Of a DNA stretch of 61,822 nucleotides, positions 32,195-39,841 are shown piece after piece; positions within the stretch are counted from its first letter, which is position 1, and every line of letters begins with the position of its first letter. The position numbers and the translations under genes are program-made. The stretch is taken from the IMG/VR virus record IMGVR_UViG_3300036832_000756, positions 1 to 61,822 of that record; one strand, given 5' to 3'. The notes under the pieces were generated by a model. It made no database searches, was not told the origin of the DNA, and worked only from the letters and a program-made list of their open reading frames with translations. Source of the DNA: a virus.

Positions 32195-33007
32195 ATGCCA
32201 CGACGGAACAACTTGACCGACATGGAGATCGATGAGATCTCCACGGTTGACAAGACCGCGAACCAGCTCTCGAGGTTCGTCATCGCGAAGCGGGCTCCTG
32301 AGGAGGATGAGATGCCCCAGATCTACAACCAGCAGGGTCAGCCGCTGAAGGAGGACGACCTGGAGTTCGGCGACATCGTGTTCGATGACGACGGACAGGC
32401 CTACGAGTACGTCGAGGACGCCGGTGAGGAGATCCCGGAGGAGGAGCGACAGGAGGAGATGGCTGCCGTCGGCAAGTCCGCCTTCTTCGAGCCCGGTCAG
32501 CCCAGCCAGGGCACGTTCGCGGCCTCGGTGATGGAGGAGCTCTCCAAGGCCTTCAGCGACGACGACCGGGACAAGGTGATCGCCAAGGCGCTCGGCCGGG
32601 TCGAGGAGCTGGAGAAGGCGCAGAACGAGGCGGCCAGGATCGCCAAGTCCGAGCGCGACCTCCGCCTGACCCGTGAGTACGTCTCCAAGGCCGCGGAGTA
32701 CAACCTGCCCGTCGCGCCCGACGAGCTCGGCCCGGTGCTCTACCGGATGGCCGAGACGATGAGCTACGACGACTGCGCCGTGATCGCCAAGTGCCTGGAG
32801 ACCGCCGGCAACATCCTCTACGAGGAGGTCGGCTACCAGGGCGGCGGCGACAACTCCGACATCTACTCCCAGGTCGAGGCCCACGCTCTCGACACGTTCG
32901 GCAAGGCCGAGGACTTCAACCAGGTCGATGCCATCAACAAGGTGTTCGACGCCAACCCGGACGCCTACGACGAGTACCTGGCCGCGCAGCGCATGAACGG
33001 TCGATGA
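32195..33007 (+). CDS. Scaffolding protein
   Basis: A 270-aa acidic helical protein. The N-terminus MEIDEISTVDKTANQLSRFV resembles a start common to phage scaffold and protease genes. The middle is coiled coil (VIAKALGRVEELEKAQNEAA, RIAKSERDLRLTREYVSKAA). It is placed between the protease region and the capsid genes, as in HK97-like phages. It should guide shell assembly and be removed by the protease. FVIAKRAPEEDEM near residue 28-40 may be a cut site, which is inference. Confidence 0.78.
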   Translation: MPRRNNLTDMEIDEISTVDKTANQLSRFVIAKRAPEEDEMPQIYNQQGQPLKEDDLEFGDIVFDDDGQAYEYVEDAGEEIPEEERQEEMAAVGKSAFFEPGQPSQGTFAASVMEELSKAFSDDDRDKVIAKALGRVEELEKAQNEAARIAKSERDLRLTREYVSKAAEYNLPVAPDELGPVLYRMAETMSYDDCAVIAKCLETAGNILYEEVGYQGGGDNSDIYSQVEAHALDTFGKAEDFNQVDAINKVFDANPDAYDEYLAAQRMNGR

Positions 33008-33026
33008 GGAAAGGTAGGGAAGCTCG

Positions 33027-33428
33027 ATGGCTTACGAGGAGAGCCTGCGGTCGATCACGCTGAATGCGGATTCGTCCATCGGCATCTACACGGGCGTACC
33101 GGGTGCACCGGGCTCCCCGGACCCGCACGGAGGCAAGCAGTACCACTTCGTGAAGGTGACCGGAGTCCATCAGTGCGGGCTGGGCGACGGAACCGGACCC
33201 TGTATCGGGGTGCTGCAGAACAAGCCCCAGGGACCAGGCCAGGCTGCCACGGTGGGATTCCACGGTGTCTCCAAGGTGGTCTGCGACGTGCCGGTCACTG
33301 CCGGGACCAAGATCCAGGTCAGTGCCGACGGCCAGGCCACCGGAGCCGGTGCCACCGCTGTCGTCGGCATCGCACTGTCCACCACCGTCAACGCTGGAGA
33401 ACTCGTCAACGTTCTCCTGACGATCTGA
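33027..33428 (+). CDS. Capsid decoration protein (DUF2190-like)
   Basis: A 133-aa beta-barrel type protein with FVKVTGVHQCGLGDGTGPCI and VPVTAGTKIQVSADGQATGA, ending VVGIALSTTVNAGELVNVLL. This is the familiar DUF2190 pattern of proteins encoded immediately before the major capsid protein. They bind the shell surface and stabilise it. GAAAGGTAGGGAAGCTCG upstream contains a purine-rich ribosome site. Confidence 0.8.
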   Translation: MAYEESLRSITLNADSSIGIYTGVPGAPGSPDPHGGKQYHFVKVTGVHQCGLGDGTGPCIGVLQNKPQGPGQAATVGFHGVSKVVCDVPVTAGTKIQVSADGQATGAGATAVVGIALSTTVNAGELVNVLLTI

Positions 33429-33441
33429 GAGGAGAGAAGCC

Positions 33442-34440
33442 ATGCCGAACCCCACTCAGAGCGATCTCCACGTCAACGTGCCGCTGACCAACATCAGCAT
33501 CGCCTACATGCAGGACAAGGCGACGTTCATCGCGGACAAGGTGTTCCCGCGGGTGCCGGTCCAGAAGCAGTCGGACATGTACTGGAAGTACTCCAAGTCC
33601 GACTGGCGCAGGACCGACGCGCAGAAGCGCGCGCCGGGCACCGAGTCGGCTGGTGTCGGCTGGAAGCTCGACACCGGGCAGTACTTCGCCGAGGTCTGGG
33701 CCGTCCACAAGGACATCGATGACCAGGTGCGGGCCAACGCCGACAGCAACTGGCGGCTGGACTCCGACGCCACCGCCTTCGTCACCAACCAGCTCCTGCT
33801 CCGCCGGGACCTGGACTGGAACGACAAGTTCTTCAAGCCCGGCCAGTGGGGCACCGACCTCACCGGCGTGACCGGGACCGTGGCCGCGGGGCAGTTCCTG
33901 CAGTGGAGCGACCCGAACTCCGACCCGATCGTGCAGCTGACCGACCTGCAGACCAACTTCGTGGAGCAGTCCGGCCGCAAGGCCAACACGCTGGTCCTCG
34001 GAGCCCGGACGGTCACCCAGCTGAAGAACCACCCGGACATCATCGACCGGATCAAGTACACGCAGAAGGGCGTGGTCACCACCGACCTGCTCGCCTCGCT
34101 GTTCGACGTGGAGAAGATCCTGGTCTCCTACGCCTCGGTGTCCGACGTGTCCGAGATCAACGACGCCAAGGCCCAGGACGCCGCGGCGACGTACCGGTTC
34201 ATGTCCAACTCCAAGTCGGCGCTGCTCTGCTACACCCCGAGCTCGCCGTCGCTGATGACTCCCGCCGCGGGGTACACCTTCACCTGGAACGGCTACCTGG
34301 CCGGCAACTCCTTCGGGATCCGGATGAAGAACTTCCGGATGGAGTGGATCGAGGCAGACCGCATCGAGGGCGAGATGACCTACGACATGCGGGTCATCGC
34401 CAAGGACATGGGCATCTTCATGGCCAGCTGCGTGGCATAG
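33442..34440 (+). CDS. Major capsid protein
   Basis: A 332-aa HK97-fold-type capsid subunit. The N-terminus HVNVPLTNISIAYMQDKATF with IADKVFPRVPVQKQSDMYW is typical of one actinophage capsid family. GARTVTQLKNHPDIIDRIKY with LLASLFDVEKILVSYA follows the P-domain spine helix pattern. AGNSFGIRMKNFRMEWIEAD and MTYDMRVIAKDMG form the A-domain end. Strong GGAGAG precedes the ATG. No long N-terminal delta domain is present, consistent with a separate scaffold. Confidence 0.9.
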   Translation: MPNPTQSDLHVNVPLTNISIAYMQDKATFIADKVFPRVPVQKQSDMYWKYSKSDWRRTDAQKRAPGTESAGVGWKLDTGQYFAEVWAVHKDIDDQVRANADSNWRLDSDATAFVTNQLLLRRDLDWNDKFFKPGQWGTDLTGVTGTVAAGQFLQWSDPNSDPIVQLTDLQTNFVEQSGRKANTLVLGARTVTQLKNHPDIIDRIKYTQKGVVTTDLLASLFDVEKILVSYASVSDVSEINDAKAQDAAATYRFMSNSKSALLCYTPSSPSLMTPAAGYTFTWNGYLAGNSFGIRMKNFRMEWIEADRIEGEMTYDMRVIAKDMGIFMASCVA

Positions 34441-34504
34441 CGCAGACTGGTTCGAGGTGGGTCGTGGGTATGACCCGCGGCCCATCTCTTACGTAGGAGG
34501 ACCG

Positions 34505-34849
34505 ATGTACTCAGCGTTCGGAGTGGACCACGGCGAGGGCATCTCCAAGCTCAGCCAGGAGACCAAGGCCGGCATCCTGGGCCCGATCTACACCGCGGGA
34601 GCAGCGAAGCAGGGCAAGGGCGGGGCGGCCTACCGCACCCAGTACGGGCATGGTCTGGCCGGAGCCGCAGTGGGAGGTGGGGCCGGGGCCGGTATCGGAG
34701 CACTGGCCGGACGTGCTGCGGGCAAGGGCAAGGCCGGGCTCGGGGCCGCCATCGGTGGCGGGGCGCTGAGCGCCGTCGGCAGCTTCCACGGCAACAAGGC
34801 CGGGTACAAGGCAGCGAAGAAGAAGGGCTACCTCAGGGAGGGAAGCTGA
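34505..34849 (+). CDS. SAFG-tag protein 3, 114 aa
   Basis: Begins MYSAFGVDHGEGISKLSQE behind a perfect TAGGAGG. It then has a very Gly/Ala-rich hydrophobic region (LAGAAVGGGAGAGIGALAGR, AGLGAAIGGGALSAVGSFHG) and a basic Lys-rich end. Directly downstream of the major capsid gene. The glycine-zipper-like AxxxGxxxG spacing suggests membrane insertion or oligomer packing. Confidence 0.7.
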   Translation: MYSAFGVDHGEGISKLSQETKAGILGPIYTAGAAKQGKGGAAYRTQYGHGLAGAAVGGGAGAGIGALAGRAAGKGKAGLGAAIGGGALSAVGSFHGNKAGYKAAKKKGYLREGS

Positions 34850-35421
34850 TGGGAAGTCCACTGCTCAGCAACGACCGAGTTGGCTTCGTGGTCTCCAAGC
34901 CGTTCACCTCCCGCGAGAAGGAGTACGCGGTCGGGGACGACTTCGACCAGACCGACGCCCGCAACATCGAGGTCCTGGTCCGGGCCCGGTACGTGATCCC
35001 GGTGGTGGAGGACCTCAAGGACCGGCCGAAGTACTGGTACAAGGAGGTCCGGCTGAAGTCCGACGTGCTGGCCCGGCTGTTCCGGGAGAACGTCCAGCTG
35101 CGGATGCACCACGAGCCGGACTCCGACGACGTGGTGAACATGGAGCGGCTGGTCCGCCCGGAGACCACCCCGACTGCGGAGGAGCTGGCCCAGGAGAACG
35201 GGACCTCCGAGGAGAACGACGAGAGCACCTCGGAGGCGATGGCCGAGCAGCAGGAGGAGGCTGCGGCAGCCTCTGAGTCGGTGCACACCGAGACCTACGA
35301 CCCGACCTACCACACGGTGAACGAGGTCAACGCCTACCTGGCCTCGCATCCCGAGGAGCGTGAGCGGGTGCTCGAGGTCGAGCAGGCCGGCAAGGCGCGG
35401 AAGGGGATCCTGGAGTCATGA
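34849..35421 (+). CDS. Head protein, 190 aa
   Basis: ATGA overlap with SAFG-tag protein 3. The first 90 residues are folded (VGFVVSKPFTSREKEYAVGD and NIEVLVRARYVIPVVEDLKD). An acidic disordered linker follows (EENDESTSEAMAEQQEEAAA). It ends with TVNEVNAYLASHPEERERVL plus EVEQAGKARKGIL, a C-terminal motif shared by many phage head proteins between capsid and adaptor genes. Likely a head-completion or minor capsid protein. Confidence 0.65.
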   Translation: MGSPLLSNDRVGFVVSKPFTSREKEYAVGDDFDQTDARNIEVLVRARYVIPVVEDLKDRPKYWYKEVRLKSDVLARLFRENVQLRMHHEPDSDDVVNMERLVRPETTPTAEELAQENGTSEENDESTSEAMAEQQEEAAAASESVHTETYDPTYHTVNEVNAYLASHPEERERVLEVEQAGKARKGILES

Positions 35422-35807
35422 GAAGCGCGTTCGGGGTCGAGCACGACTACTCCGAGGTCGAGAAGGCCAACCCGTTGGCGGCCCTGCGTACCTTCGGAGC
35501 CACTGCCCGGAGCACAAGCGCCGGCGTCGGAACAGCGATCGGTGCTGCTACCCATAAGGCCGGCGGTGCCCTCGTCGGCCGGAGTGCCAATGTGGGAGCC
35601 AAGCTCCGGGCCCGGCCCGGGGTAGCCAACTTCGGCCGGTCGGCCGGAGTGGGTGCGGCCGGGCTCGGACAGCGCGGCGGTGGTGGGCTGAAGCGTCTGG
35701 GCGGAGGGATGATGAAACGTCCTGGCCTGACCGGCGGAGCTGCCATCGGTGGAGTGGCTGCGGCACCCACCGCCTACGGCGTGTCCAGTACCCGTCGGCG
35801 GTCCTGA
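35418..35807 (+). CDS. SAFG-tag protein 4, 129 aa
   Basis: Begins MRSAFGVEHDYSEVEKANPL, ATGA-coupled to the preceding gene. The rest is Ala, Gly, Arg and Thr-rich (TSAGVGTAIGAATHKAGGAL, GRSAGVGAAGLGQRGGGGLK) with few acidic residues. Basic and possibly disordered or membrane-active. The sequence after the tag differs from the other members, so only the tag is conserved. Confidence 0.65.
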   Translation: MRSAFGVEHDYSEVEKANPLAALRTFGATARSTSAGVGTAIGAATHKAGGALVGRSANVGAKLRARPGVANFGRSAGVGAAGLGQRGGGGLKRLGGGMMKRPGLTGGAAIGGVAAAPTAYGVSSTRRRS

Positions 35808-35810
35808 GCG

Positions 35811-36326
35811 ATGGCCGGCACCTACTCCTACGACGGGGCCGGGACCACCGACAAGGACACCCTGCGGTTCCTGATCCAGGACACCGACCCCCATGCCGTC
35901 GGGGAGTGGCAGGTCACCAACGAGGAGGTCCAGTGGGCCTACGACACCTGGTTCCCGGTCCAGCCGTCGCTGTACTACGTGGCGGCGACGCTCGCTGATA
36001 CCATCGCGGCGCGTTACGCACGCGAGGCGTCCTACTCGGCCGACGGGGTGAGCATCTCGCTCGGTCCGGTCGGGGATCAGTATCGGGCGCTGGCTGCCTC
36101 CCTGCGAGAGCAGCACAAGGCGCTGCTCGTCGGGGGCATCCCCGATGTCGGCGGGATGACCCCCGGCGAGCAGCTGGAGCCGGACACCAAGCCCTTCTCC
36201 TTCGGCAAGGGCATGCACGACGACATCGAGGCCGGTCGCCAGGACTACGGCGGGATCTACCCGCCCGACGCCTACTACCTCAACCCGGCCGGCGTGCCCG
36301 ACTACGAACGGATCGTGGAGCCATGA
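35811..36326 (+). CDS. Head-tail connector (adaptor) protein
   Basis: A 171-aa helical protein with the familiar opening DKDTLRFLIQDTDPHAVGEW, then QVTNEEVQWAYDTW, and ADTIAARYAREASYSADGVS with ISLGPVGDQYRALAASL. This is the HK97 gp6 / SPP1 gp15 type adaptor that docks on the portal. It is flanked on both sides by SAFG-tag genes. Confidence 0.8.
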   Translation: MAGTYSYDGAGTTDKDTLRFLIQDTDPHAVGEWQVTNEEVQWAYDTWFPVQPSLYYVAATLADTIAARYAREASYSADGVSISLGPVGDQYRALAASLREQHKALLVGGIPDVGGMTPGEQLEPDTKPFSFGKGMHDDIEAGRQDYGGIYPPDAYYLNPAGVPDYERIVEP

Positions 36327-37036
36327 ACGATGGACTCTCGGCTTTCGGTGTGGACCACGGCGGGGTCTCCAAGCGCGACGACGAGCGCGCCAAGCACTAC
36401 GGCCGGATGGCGGCGGCCACCGGCACCCTGGGTGGTACGGCCGCCGCCGTCGGTGCCGGAGCCGGCGCGATCGGGCTGGCCGAGTCCAAGGGCCACGACC
36501 CGGTGGGGTTCCTGCCGCAGCGCTCGGCACGGCACAAGCCGGCCAGCCACGCAGTGAAGATGCGGGTGCTCAAGCCGCTGTCTCGCGACCACGGCAGGCA
36601 GGCCGCCGTCCTGGGCGGGCTGAGCGCGGGCACCCTGGCCATCTCCGGTGCCTACAAGCACAAGCAGAACAAGGCACTGGCCAAACGCGACCTGGGGCGC
36701 AAGGCGACCGACGCCGGGCTGGCCGCGGGCACGACCGGGGCGGCCGGAGCCACCGGGTACTACGGGGTGCGCCAGGGCAAGGTGTACGCCCAGGGTGCCT
36801 ACGCCGGTGGCAAGACGGCCTCCTACGCCCATCACGACATCCGCAGCGCCAAGCAGGGCCGGTACAAGGCCACCGCCGCCCATCTGGCGCACCTGAAGAG
36901 CACCCGGAACACCGGTCTGCGGATGGCGGCCACCAAGGGCGCGGGCGCGGTCGGCACCGGGGTCGCCGGTGCTGCCGGTGCCGCGGGCCTGTTCGAGCTG
37001 GGCCGGAACGCAGCGAGGAAACGGAAGCCGTCGTGA
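36323..37036 (+). CDS. SAFG-tag protein 5, 237 aa
   Basis: Begins MNDGLSAFGVDHGGVSKRDD, ATGA-coupled to the adaptor gene. It has three hydrophobic Ala/Gly segments (TGTLGGTAAAVGAGAGAIGL, AAVLGGLSAGTLAISGAYKH, AAGTTGAAGATGYYGVRQGK) and a fourth near the end (GAGAVGTGVAGAAGAAGLFE), separated by basic His/Lys stretches. It is the largest N-terminally tagged member. The multiple hydrophobic helices could form a pore or an internal core after ejection. Confidence 0.68.
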   Translation: MNDGLSAFGVDHGGVSKRDDERAKHYGRMAAATGTLGGTAAAVGAGAGAIGLAESKGHDPVGFLPQRSARHKPASHAVKMRVLKPLSRDHGRQAAVLGGLSAGTLAISGAYKHKQNKALAKRDLGRKATDAGLAAGTTGAAGATGYYGVRQGKVYAQGAYAGGKTASYAHHDIRSAKQGRYKATAAHLAHLKSTRNTGLRMAATKGAGAVGTGVAGAAGAAGLFELGRNAARKRKPS

Positions 37037-37479
37037 GCGAGCTGAACGACCTGCTGGCCCTGCTCCCGGACAACAGCAGCGGGGAGATCAGCGCTGCCGA
37101 CCTGCGCACCATCGTCACCGAGCTGTACAACGACGCGAACTCGGTCTTCAACCAGTACGCCTACAAGTGGGACTCCGGCACCACTCCGGCCTCCGGCAAG
37201 CTCAACCTGGCGGCGTGGACTGCCGACACCGACACCACCCTGTACATCAACGATGTCAGCGCCGGCAGCATCGCGCTTCCCTTCGGGTTGGTGGACACCG
37301 ACCCGAAGTTCACGCTGGCCCGTGACGACGGCACCGCCAAGGCCAGCGGCACGGTGATCGGCCCTTCGGTGCCACACAGCGGCTACCACGAGGTGCCTGT
37401 GCATCTGGACACCACCACCGGGACCTCCCCGACCAACAACACTCCGCTCACGCTCTCACTGATGGTGACGTTGACATGA
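37033..37479 (+). CDS. Small virion protein, 148 aa
   Basis: GTG start in a GTGA overlap. The N-terminal helix pair LNDLLALLPDNSSGEISAAD plus LRTIVTELYNDANSVF is seen in small phage proteins near connectors or fibres. The C-terminal part is beta-rich (TTLYINDVSAGSIALPFG, GYHEVPVHLDTTTG). It may be a collar or head-decoration protein. Confidence 0.55.
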   Translation: MSELNDLLALLPDNSSGEISAADLRTIVTELYNDANSVFNQYAYKWDSGTTPASGKLNLAAWTADTDTTLYINDVSAGSIALPFGLVDTDPKFTLARDDGTAKASGTVIGPSVPHSGYHEVPVHLDTTTGTSPTNNTPLTLSLMVTLT

Positions 37480-37955
37480 GCGAGTTCAGCACCGACTTCG
37501 CCCCGGCCTTCGCCGCGGTCCCCCTGTCGTCTGCTGCGACCCACCGCTCGCCGATCACTGCCGAGGCCCGTGCTTATGTCAGGTCACGGGCCACCCTGGT
37601 GATGGAGCACACCTGCCAGATCACCCGTGGAGCCACCCCGGAGGGCTACGACGAGAACACCCTGGTCTTCACCGCCGCGGGCATCGCCGAGCTGGTCTAC
37701 GAGGGACCGTGCCGGATCTGGGAGCTGTCCTCGGCCCAGTCGCTGCTGGTCGGCGAGGCGGAGATCTACCAACAGCCCACCCAGATGTCCATCCCTTGGG
37801 ACGAATCGGCGCTCATCAGGCGATACGACCAGGTGCTGGTCACCACTGCGCCGGAGGACTCCCAGCTGGTCGGGGAGCGGTTCGAGATCCAGACGATCGC
37901 CAAGGGAGGCGAGCTCCGGGCCTCTCGGCGCTTCGAGATCACCGGGGTGATGTGA
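37476..37955 (+). CDS. Head-tail stopper-like protein (DUF6093-type)
   Basis: A 159-aa protein with EHTCQITRGATPEGYDENTL and VYEGPCRIWELSSAQSLLVG, then YQQPTQMSIPWD and QVLVTTAPEDSQLVGERFEI. This beta-barrel pattern matches stopper proteins placed after the adaptor in actinophages. It would close the connector after packaging. ATGA overlap with the preceding gene. Confidence 0.68.
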   Translation: MSEFSTDFAPAFAAVPLSSAATHRSPITAEARAYVRSRATLVMEHTCQITRGATPEGYDENTLVFTAAGIAELVYEGPCRIWELSSAQSLLVGEAEIYQQPTQMSIPWDESALIRRYDQVLVTTAPEDSQLVGERFEIQTIAKGGELRASRRFEITGVM

Positions 37956-38257
37956 TGCTCTCCGCCGATGGACGTTCCGCCTTCGGTGTGGAGCACGGTG
38001 AGGTCTCCAAGGCGTTCCGGCGGCTCGGTCCCCAGCTACGGGCGACCCTGAAGGACAGCAAGGGCGTCAACATGGACGAACGAGCCCGACACAACTACGC
38101 GATGTTCCGTCAGGTGGCCGGAAACCTCGGTCGAGGCAGCCGTGGTAAGCCTGACCAGGCTGCCATCGAGCTACAGCGACAGTTCAAGGGGGCTGCACAC
38201 GCATCGGTGACCGCGGCTGGAAACATCAGCAGACGGAAGGGCCGGTACCTGCCATGA
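37955..38257 (+). CDS. SAFG-tag protein 6, 100 aa
   Basis: Begins MLSADGRSAFGVEHGEVSKA, TGATG-coupled to the stopper gene. Unlike other members it lacks long Ala/Gly-rich helices. The body is basic and helical (FRRLGPQLRATLKDSKGVNM, RHNYAMFRQVAGNLGRGSRG). The tag is closest to the family consensus. It lies between stopper and tail-joining genes. Confidence 0.65.
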   Translation: MLSADGRSAFGVEHGEVSKAFRRLGPQLRATLKDSKGVNMDERARHNYAMFRQVAGNLGRGSRGKPDQAAIELQRQFKGAAHASVTAAGNISRRKGRYLP

Positions 38258-38712
38258 CTGCCGAGGCCTCGGCCGACATCTCCCGGCTGTCCGAGGCGCT
38301 GCGCCAGACCGCCGCCCAGTCCCAGACCACCACCATGGACGTGCTGGTGCGGTCCGCGGACTTCATCAAGACCGAGATGCAGGCCAAGGCCCCGGTGCGG
38401 ACCGGCAACCTGCGGAACTCGATCTACGTCAAGGTGGAGACCGACCGGGTGACCATCGGCCCGAACGAGACCTCGGCCCCGTACGCCGGCTACGTGGAGT
38501 TCGGGACCAAGCCGCACGTGATCGTGCCCAAGAAGCCCGGCGGCGTCCTGGTCTTCCACGTGGGCGGCAGGAAGGTCTTCACCAGGCGGGTCCACCACCC
38601 CGGCTCCCGGCCGCATCCGTACGTGATGCCGGCCTTCCAGTCCTGGGTGGACAGCCTCGGCACGATGGCAGCAGAGGCCAACGTGAAGGTGTTCAACGAC
38701 CATGCCAGCTGA
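38254..38712 (+). CDS. HK97 gp10-like head-tail/tail completion protein
   Basis: A 152-aa protein with the diagnostic MQAKAPVRTGNLRNSIYVKV, APYAGYVEFGTKPHVIVPKK and HPGSRPHPYVMPAFQSWVDS. These are the conserved blocks of the HK97_gp10_like family. It functions at the head-tail or tail-neck junction. ATGA overlap with SAFG-tag protein 6. Confidence 0.85.
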   Translation: MTAEASADISRLSEALRQTAAQSQTTTMDVLVRSADFIKTEMQAKAPVRTGNLRNSIYVKVETDRVTIGPNETSAPYAGYVEFGTKPHVIVPKKPGGVLVFHVGGRKVFTRRVHHPGSRPHPYVMPAFQSWVDSLGTMAAEANVKVFNDHAS

Positions 38713-39172
38713 TGCGATCTCCCGCGGACCGATCACCGACCAGCTGCTCGTGCAGCTGGCGAGTGAGGGGTTCCCGGTGGGCGACGACGCCGCTCCGACC
38801 ATCCCGTTCGGATGGCAGGGCGAGCCGAACGACCCGGGCAAGACCTTCACGCCCTGGCTCACCCTGACCCCGAGCGCGGGCATCCCGCAGAGCCCGGCCG
38901 GGCCGCTGGCCAACACCTACGCGGACTGGAGGCTCGGCTACCTGGTCGCCTACGCGGGGGTCAGCCGGAAGCAGACCGAGGCGCTGGCGGACCGGATGCG
39001 GCACAACCTGATCTACCTCGAGCGGGAGCTCATCGTCACCCCGACCGGGGGCTGGAAGGTGCAGAAGGTCAGCTGCAACAACATCGGCAACACCATCCGG
39101 ATGGGCTCTGCCTACCCGGACTACTTCACACAGTCGGACACGTTCGAGGTATGGGTCACGAAGGGAAGCTGA
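38702..39172 (+). CDS. Tail terminator protein
   Basis: A 156-aa protein following the gp10-like gene, with the tail terminator pattern: an N-terminal helix (ISRGPITDQLLVQLASEGFP), an internal YADWRLGYLVAYAGVSRKQT helix and strands, and a C-terminal DTFEVWVTKGS. Position before the tail tube gene supports the call. It overlaps the preceding gene by 11 bp. Confidence 0.68.
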   Translation: MPADAISRGPITDQLLVQLASEGFPVGDDAAPTIPFGWQGEPNDPGKTFTPWLTLTPSAGIPQSPAGPLANTYADWRLGYLVAYAGVSRKQTEALADRMRHNLIYLERELIVTPTGGWKVQKVSCNNIGNTIRMGSAYPDYFTQSDTFEVWVTKGS

Positions 39173-39173
39173 G

Positions 39174-39347
39174 ATGCCGTACGGAAAGCAGATCAAGATC
39201 ACCAAGGACGACGACGAGGCCACCATCGAGGCGTCCTCGTGGAAGGTCTACGAGCGCAATGGCTGGACGCGCACAGATGATGGAGGTAGTGAAGCAGGAC
39301 CGCCTGCAGCTGCTCCGCAGTCCGCGGCACCGACCCAGGAAGGCTGA
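39174..39347 (+). CDS. Small hypothetical protein, 57 aa
   Basis: ATG at 39174, one base after the terminator gene stop. Starts PYGKQIKITKDDDEATIEAS and ends in an Ala/Pro-rich tail. The N-terminal 30 residues read as a small strand-helix. Third codon positions are G/C-rich. The sequence directly after its stop (GGAAGGCTGACCG) serves as the ribosome site of the endonuclease gene. Confidence 0.55.
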   Translation: MPYGKQIKITKDDDEATIEASSWKVYERNGWTRTDDGGSEAGPPAAAPQSAAPTQEG

Positions 39348-39350
39348 CCG

Positions 39351-39374
39351 ATGGCACGCATCATCCCGAACGAG
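39351..39374 (+). repeat. Duplicated gene start, copy 1 (endonuclease); copy 2 at 39842-39865
   Basis: ATGGCACGCATCATCCCGAA and ATGGCACGCATCATTCCCAA open the endonuclease gene and the major tail gene. Three differences in 24 bases, all at third codon positions. The match ends abruptly after codon eight. It marks the boundary of the inserted gene. Confidence 0.85.
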
Positions 39375-39839
39375 GATGAGCGCAGCGTGCGTCAGCGGGA
39401 GCGCTACGCCAGCGATCCGGAGTACCGAGCGATGCACCTGGCTTCCTCCCAGGCATGGCGAGACGCCAACCAGGAGCGGAAGCGGGCGTACAACGCCGAG
39501 TGGTACCAGAAGAATCGGGAGAAGCTCCTCGCTGACCCGAGCCGGAGACGAGCACAGCGCGCACACCACCTGAGGAAGAACTACGGCATCACCATCGAGC
39601 AGTACGAGGAGATGCTAGAGGCGCAGGGTGGTACCTGCGTCTGCGGAGCCACTGAACCTGGTGGTGGGGGCCGGTACCAGAACTTCCTGGTCGATCACGA
39701 TCACGAGACGGGGGAGGTCCGAGGCCTCCTCTGCTACACCTGCAACACGGCTGTCGGCCTGGTTCAGGACAATCCGGACACGTTGCGTGCACTGGCTGAC
39801 TACCTGTCCGCCCACGCAGAGATGGAGAGGGTGAGCTAG
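39351..39839 (+). CDS. Endonuclease VII-like HNH endonuclease (probable homing insertion)
   Basis: A 162-aa protein with the Endonuclease_7/HNH pattern: C96-x-C98, VDHDH (115-118) with ETGEVRG, and LLCYTCN with C128 and C131. N-terminal residues 10-75 are basic (RQRERYASDPEYRAMHLASS). The first eight residues, MARIIPNE, are identical to those of the major tail gene that follows. At the DNA level 21 of the first 24 bases match. This suggests insertion just after the tail gene start, with capture of its start region. Codon usage is slightly less G/C-biased than that of its neighbours. Confidence 0.83.
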   Translation: MARIIPNEDERSVRQRERYASDPEYRAMHLASSQAWRDANQERKRAYNAEWYQKNREKLLADPSRRRAQRAHHLRKNYGITIEQYEEMLEAQGGTCVCGATEPGGGGRYQNFLVDHDHETGEVRGLLCYTCNTAVGLVQDNPDTLRALADYLSAHAEMERVS

Positions 39840-39841
39840 TC

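Noticed and set aside
34441-34504. Terminator after the major capsid gene
   Set aside because: Only a weak GGGTC/GACCC stem is present without a U-tract; the gap also carries the TAGGAGG of the next gene, so read-through is expected.
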